64,000 nt of DNA from Balanoglossus misakiensis (taxonomy: Eukaryota > Hemichordata): positions 124,001-188,000 of the forward strand of contig CM082576.2 in assembly GCA_040954595.2 (NCBI GenBank), read 5' to 3'. Below, piece by piece: positions 58,365 to 64,000 of the stretch. Each line of letters starts with the position of its first letter. Position 1 is the first letter of the stretch. Both the position numbers and the translations under genes were made by a program. A model generated the notes under the pieces. It did no database searches and had not been told where the DNA came from. It saw nothing but the letters and a program-made list of their open reading frames with translations.

Positions 58365-58915
58365 AAGAAGGAAGGCAGGAAGGGAGGGATGCAAATCAAA
58401 TCTCAACAAAGCATGCAAATTTTTATTTATTTATGATTTGTGAGTGTTGTTGCTTCCACCCTCAAGATTACACCAGTTTCCAATATTATTGAAAAAAAAG
58501 GGCGATTGGATCAAAGAGTTATGTTAAAAGGATGAAGATTTTTGTTTTTGGGGCAGATGTAAAACAACCATGACTCAGACAGTGTTTTCATAAGTTATGC
58601 ATCAGGTGTCTTTGTGTGCAGTCGTCAAATTTTCCTACAACAAACCCACTCACCTGCTATTCAAACAGATTGAATATTAGAAACATTACAACACTTCTTA
58701 AAATGATTGTCATGTCTTCATTAAATAGCAGATTGCAAAATTTTCAGGTTGTTATTTATCTATTCCGTTTGCTGAAAACAGGTTATGATTTGTGTCCATG
58801 CAACTGGAATTGGTAAAGTTTAGAATCTTCACACAAAAGAGTATACATGTCTCTCATGATTTCAGAAGTTCTTTTTTTCAAGGTACTTTTTATTTTAGAG
58901 TGTTTATGTCAGATT

Positions 58916-58917
<2 letters not shown>

Positions 58918-58979
<62 letters not shown>

Positions 58980-58980
58980 C
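58918..58980 (+). repeat. (ATC)n microsatellite
   Basis: About 21 ATC units; poly-His frames across it are artefacts. Confidence 0.95.
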
Positions 58981-61807
58981 ATAATCATGTTGTGTTTCTA
59001 CACGTGACCTCTGTTGTCTGGTGGAGATGAGATGATGGAAACTATTGTTGTTACCTGAAGAGAACAAGAAGTATTTTATACATTAACCACAGTTGAAGGA
59101 TTCAACATAAATAAGCCTCCCACGAACTGAAGAAAACAAAATTAGAAAATATATTTTGCGCTGAGTGGGCATGGTGTGTATTGTCTGCTTTGCCCTTACC
59201 ACGTGACCTTTAGCTAGCCAAATGAATCGAGGTTAATTGAAAGTTATTCGTGTTTAAACTCTGTGGGGATGGCTTGTAAGTGGATGGAACAACATGCAAA
59301 GATCAGTAGTGACTGGCCGGGTCATACCATGTCTGCGCCACATATTTGATTTACAATCTGCGTTAATATGTTGGCCAGACTGACCGAACTATTAAATTGT
59401 GGCATCCACGAATCCACCGCACAATTTCTCAAAGTGAATATTGCGCATTTATGGTTACGGCTGTCCGCTCTGGGATTCAACTCACTCGATTCGACTATGA
59501 AATATTAGTCTCGTTCATAATCTGTAATGTAATTAGTCAATTCTTATTCGTTGTAGTTTTAGACTAGTATTTAAAACCATGCGAGCGTTGAATCTGTCTG
59601 AGTGAATCTACTCTATTTTACTACAGTTCGATCTCCGCTAACAATCGATAATCTGAACGTAATTTGAATAGAAAATATTGTTTTTGTAAGTTTCAATTCA
59701 TGACATCAAAAACCGACTCGTTGAAGCCGGTCTAATACGATCTAAAAGCCGGATATACGGCCATCTAAAATGTCTAGACCGTGAGACCAGATGGCAGTAC
59801 TAGAAATAACCCGGGTGAAGGATTTCGCATACTTGCCGATACTTCACAATCACATGACAACCGGGTTCTGTCTGCTTCAAAACAAAGCCGCATCATCATC
59901 ATGTTGACACAGATACAACTTATATTGCGCAACGAGTACAAGAAACTACGTAGATATCCTGCAAAGATATGATACAGGTGTGTCCATGATGAATTGGCAG
60001 GGCCTGGAGACAAGTGTCTTAAAAATTGTAAAATGTTTGGCTTATATATATTTTCAAAATGTGCAGATTTTGATGATAGAGGTGTGAACAGGAATGATTG
60101 CGTGCACGGTAATAAACAGCCTCTGTCACAGAACCGTGTTCAGAGCTTTGTATACAGTTTTGTACATAAAGATTAATGTACGACTGGCAGGCCCTTGTGT
60201 CGTTCAACATCTGAACGATTGCACGACACGAGTTCATTATCCGGCTTACAACACGTAGCAAGACAACATCTGTGATCTTGGTAACATGCTAAACAACTTC
60301 TCAATCACATCAACCAATCACAAGCTTCACAAAATGCACCTGGTGAATGACATTTCAATTGGACAGTTTTCAGCCAGTTCATTTGTCAGATTGTCACTGA
60401 GGTGCCATTTCTATCTTTTGATACTAACATGGCTGAAAGTAGGGAAAACAACGACTTATTCATTACCCAGAGCTATTTCCGACAACCAAGACGTGAATGT
60501 GAAAGTCATGACTGTTACTATATGGACCAAAATTTTGGTAGCCTCATTTGAGACAATGTATATAAACCATCGAAAGTGACTTGACGACAATCGAGGGTGC
60601 CTTTCCTCCAGGCTTTCAGCCCCCATTGCGCACATCCTCTACTGTATGTAAAAACATTTTCTGTCATTTTTCCCTCGAAACATTTAAATTTATAGTTATC
60701 CTATTGACTTGGAATGTTCGATTGTACGTCTGGCCTGTCGGAAAAATGGAAAATTCAGGTGAAACCGTGTACGAGGTATAGAAGTCTGACCCCAACCATA
60801 GGTCGAACACGAAATAAGATGAATTTGAATTTCTTTACGTTATGTAATAGAGACAATGAAGAATGTGTATGTCGTAGAGGGCGTTTGAGGATCGTTGTCG
60901 CTTACAATATTTCTCCTTGGACCGAAAAATAAATAGTGTCGGGACGTGTAAACAATCTGAAAATGCCTGATTGGTGAATACCCCGGCAGACCGTTTCATG
61001 ATAATGATTTTCTCTTTGAAACAAAATTTTAAAGGAGAAATGTGTGCAAATTTAAAAGTGACTTGAAGAAACCCATTTATCTATTCCAGAGATATGCTGA
61101 CAAAGTCCCATTTTCTGTAAATTGCGCGCTGTTTTTTTTACATATAAGATGACGTCTGGTCTTGGTGCTGACCCACTTGCTCAGTTCAAAGCAGCGGAAA
61201 CACATTCACTAAGGTCAAATTCAGTCCAACCAGTCTGTTGTATTTATTGACAGCTATAAGTAGATGCCATTATTCACTCCAAGAATAAGAAACAAAAAAC
61301 TTGTCCAGGTTATTCTCATTGATAACTTGCAATCTGGCGTTCCGAAGTCATGGTGAACGAACGCTTTTAACTCGAAAACACCTGCCTCAATTTGCATATG
61401 CTACACAACTCATTGTGTACACATGCCCCACAGGTGCCTGCGAATGTCGAACGGCCTCTGTAGAATACCATATGAAGAATATACTATAGGTATATACTAC
61501 AGAGGCCGCACGCACCTGTAACATGTCCCGGTCCCATAGAAATCCCCGCGCCCAGATAATGCAGTGATGACGTGAGGTTTATACGTGTTTGCTGCTATTT
61601 GATGACTCTGCCGAACGGGCATCGTCGTAAAACCACGACCTGTTTACGGCAACTGCTACGCGCTACCGCCCCGTTTTTTGCGTAGCTCCGCGGAGCGGAA
61701 ACACGGTCGGCTCTGGCTTGCGAGAATGCCGAACGGGCAAACCATGATCACGAACACGCATTTTAAAGCTTCTATAGCTGCCACATTTCACATATTTCTT
61801 CCACAGT

Positions 61808-61872
61808 AAAATACTTCAAATATATTCCCTATCCTCTAAAATCCTCACCATTAAGCCATATTACTTGCATTT
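61808..61872 (+). repeat. Dispersed repeat, copy 2
   Basis: Matches 51495-51570: AATACTTCAAATATATTCCC through CACCATTAAGCCATATTAC. No ends could be defined. Confidence 0.6.
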
Positions 61873-62435
61873 GCACAATCGGGCATCAGTAAGCAAATTA
61901 GTCAAGAAAGACTACGTTAGCATTCCTGATCGCTTCAACTTGGCCCGAGTTCGTGTATTGTATCAATATCATCACGTGACCCATTCCGAGTCAGCCAGCG
62001 GCACACGAGGTATTTTTAATGCATCGCACAAAACACACGACATATGACCCTAGCATGTCAATACATTTAAATCCGAAAACCAATTCAAAATATGGCCTCG
62101 TCCACTTCTCATCACGTAACACTCGTTTCGGGTAGATGCGAGGCGAGGGTATACTCTAAGCACTATGTATTTATTACATCGTCCATCTATAGACAGTAGA
62201 CTGTATGCGCCCAGCTTTTCTAAGCTCACACACCTCTTGAAATAATGAACTGACCCAGGCAGACATAAAGCCCCAATAAACCTGATGGAAACAATGCTTT
62301 CGTTTTATTTTTAATGACTCTTGCAATAATTACCTCTTGTGGTATAAGGAAAGACTGGCGTAACGACTTTGAGACGTTACACTTGCGATATTTTGACACT
62401 TCTTCTGTCAGCTGACACGTAACGCGTTGCGTCCA

Positions 62436-62687
62436 TCAAGCTCGATGGCGTGATGAGTTCGGGTTCGACGTATCCCCAGGCATAGTGTACTGCTGTTTCT
62501 TCGCATTGGGTATTGCAAGACTATCAACAGAATCACATTCATTCTTTGACTCCACAGAAAGCAACTCCTCTGAAACCGTACAACGATTCGCCTGAAGATT
62601 AAATTTCATCGAGTTGCGAAGATAATCATTACGTCGTGCTTGAAAAATCGCCGTTCCAATTCCGCCATAATTAGGATTATGGTACAT
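62436..62687 (-). CDS. Small hypothetical open frame, divergent from the last gene
   Basis: 83 codons beginning MYHNPNYGGIGTAIFQARR. The composition is hydrophilic and protein-like, without low complexity or repeat origin, and a stop closes it at 62436. It could be a complete small protein or the first coding exon of a gene running left. There is no recognised family and no membrane segment. It is about 720 bp upstream of, and divergent from, the gene at 63411. Confidence 0.3.
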   Translation of the reverse strand: MYHNPNYGGIGTAIFQARRNDYLRNSMKFNLQANRCTVSEELLSVESKNECDSVDSLAIPNAKKQQYTMPGDTSNPNSSRHRA

Positions 62688-63410
62688 TCGTTAGTGTTTT
62701 GTGTTCGCTATTGTAACGCCGTTCCTTTTCCGCACTCAGATCGATTCAAGGTTTTGGAAGTACACAAAGGTTTGGTTCTAGCATTACATTATAAATATTT
62801 TATGCTGTTTAAACCTCCTCGTTACTACATGTTTGCTCGCGAGATCGATGTCACCCGGTGACTCGAGACGAACACAGACACATAAGTAAGGACGTGTCGG
62901 CCTCTCAGTGTCATCTCCGGATCCTCCCTTTTCGGGGGGAAAAGTAAGACTGGGCGAGACGCCCCAGAAGACAGAACAAGGCACCCCCGCGCTGGAATTT
63001 GTGGATTGTGCCTTAGAGAGACAGGTTTGACCGTTGTTACAAACGATTTAGCACCATAACGAACCTCAGCATTGTGTCGTTTTTGCTTGAGTAACTTCAT
63101 TGAAAGTTTGACTTTTTGACTTGTTATGGTGCCAGGGAATTTTGACGAAATCGCACTGGGCAACCATTTCACCCACCCACCCACCCACACAAGTGAATAT
63201 AGGCCCAATACCACAAAAGGTTTCATGTTGTTGCGCAGATTTTATAACACGTCGGTGAACGAAGAATATATCATTTACCGGAGCTAGGTGACGTGGGCAG
63301 CCATACTGACATTTCTCTATATGCTTCGCAGACCGACTATTACAGCTACACTGGGATCATTATACGCCACATACAGCTAGTCTCTATGGCAGTGTGGGCG
63401 ACAGGTGGAT

Positions 63411-64000
63411 ATGCCGTCTACAAAACGAGACGATAAACAACAGCGGTACGCAGACGAAAACATGAAGGAAGGCTTCTTACCGCCCATCAGCCAACCCCAT
63501 CACAGCGATGACGGAGATTCTGACAGCGGCTCGGAGGATCCGATACTGCGTTTTTCACGACATCGGCCGTGTCGCAACCCACGCAGGAACAGTGAGAATA
63601 ATCGGTCTTCGTTATCCGATAGCTTCGTCTTGCCTCGGATCTACACTTCTCCCGAAGAGGAAAGTGCTTCCGCGATGAGAAAATCGAAAACGCAGCTCAG
63701 TTTCTACTCTAGGCGTAAGGGACGGCCTGCTCTCCCTGCGTCGAAAAGTTGTCCTGTTTTGTCAAAGAGTGGCTCCTCAGAATTTTCGGATTATGAATTG
63801 GATTTCATGTCCATGTCTTACAATATGAGTGATTTTCGGAAAAGGGGGGAACTAACGAAGAAAGGAAGCAGGGACGCTCGTGAAAGAGGTTCAAAGAAGA
63901 GCAAAGACGAGAAGGACGCCAGCAAACAGACAACCGATGTATCGCCTAGGAGTGGGGATGAGAAAGCGGAGACCAAACTACCGGATATTTTCTCACACAA
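63411..64000 (+). CDS. First coding part of an unidentified gene, cut by the window end
   Basis: From ATG at 63411 the frame stays open for 196 codons to the last base. An in-frame TAG lies 33 bases before the ATG, which fixes the start. The protein starts MPSTKRDDKQQRYADE and is hydrophilic and disordered. It has an acidic Ser/Asp stretch (about residues 31-44), an Arg-rich stretch, a Ser-rich middle (KSCPVLSKSGSSEFSDYE) and a strongly Lys/Arg/Glu-charged end. Such tails are common before membrane or signalling domains, but no domain is reached, so the function is unknown. A 16-codon upstream frame from 63386 overlaps this start in another frame and could dampen translation. Confidence 0.7.
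   Translation, partial: MPSTKRDDKQQRYADENMKEGFLPPISQPHHSDDGDSDSGSEDPILRFSRHRPCRNPRRNSENNRSSLSDSFVLPRIYTSPEEESASAMRKSKTQLSFYSRRKGRPALPASKSCPVLSKSGSSEFSDYELDFMSMSYNMSDFRKRGELTKKGSRDARERGSKKSKDEKDASKQTTDVSPRSGDEKAETKLPDIFSH

Larger units (their letters stand above)
58365..63410. other. Intergenic region between the EGLN gene and the last gene
   Basis: About 5 kb. Contents: an (ATC)n microsatellite at 58918-58980, a second copy of a dispersed repeat at 61808-61872, an imperfect inverted repeat at 61430-61520 (ACAGGTGCCTGCG with CGCACCTGT, and CGGCCTCTGTAG with CTACAGAGGCCG), two copies of GCCGAACGGGC near 61612 and 61728, and a small minus-strand open frame (62436-62687). No RNA gene was recognised. 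Confidence 0.5.

Noticed and set aside
58792-59007. Poly-His open frame
   Set aside because: Translation of the (ATC)n microsatellite.

Overview
The window is animal nuclear DNA. Genes are split by GT-AG introns, coding sequence is sparse in AT-rich non-coding DNA, and microsatellites and small inverted-repeat elements are common. The recognisable proteins are metazoan: a PLEKHG-type RhoGEF, YPEL5, OST-alpha (SLC51A), an EGLN-type HIF prolyl hydroxylase and GT12 GalNAc-transferases. A cysteine-synthase homologue, which vertebrates lack, points to an invertebrate. A hemichordate- or amphioxus-like deuterostome is my best guess, held with low confidence.

Layout. 1-11.9 kb: no convincing gene; repeats, a degenerate minisatellite and perhaps remote 5' exons of the next gene. 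11.9-26.7 kb (+): a 16-exon PLEKHG1/2/3-type Rho guanine nucleotide exchange factor whose exons join in one frame (1,770 codons). 30.5-30.9 kb (-): intronless YPEL5, convergent with the RhoGEF. 34.2-39.0 kb (+): two tandem intronless GT12 beta-1,4-GalNAc-transferase-like genes that share a nearly identical block of about 960 bp, a sign of recent gene conversion. 40.1-44.1 kb (-): a seven-exon SLC51A/OST-alpha gene. 45.0-49.0 kb (+): an 11-exon cysteine-synthase-like PLP enzyme with a possible mitochondrial leader, divergent from SLC51A across about 0.8 kb. 49.8-58.4 kb (+): a six-exon EGLN1-like HIF prolyl hydroxylase (MYND finger plus dioxygenase domain) with an unusual C-terminal extension of about 100 residues, rich in charged residues. 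58.4-63.4 kb: non-coding. 63.4 kb to the end (+): first coding exon of an unidentified gene that runs off the window.

Main point of interest: the cysteine-synthase-like gene lies directly upstream of the EGLN gene on the same strand, with 758 bp between them. In C. elegans a cysteine-synthase homologue (CYSL-1) binds the C-terminal part of the EGLN orthologue EGL-9 and inhibits it when H2S rises. Adjacency of the two families here, with an EGLN carrying an extra C-terminal tail, suggests a testable sulfide/oxygen-sensing gene pair. No interaction can be shown from sequence alone.

The non-coding DNA holds a TTAA-bounded foldback element and a half copy of it, two long palindromes with different arms but the same 20-bp core, several small TIR elements inside EGLN introns, and many microsatellites. 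Exon borders were read by eye from splice consensus, codon phase and family resemblance. UTRs and promoters are not resolved. No tRNA, rRNA or CRISPR was found.
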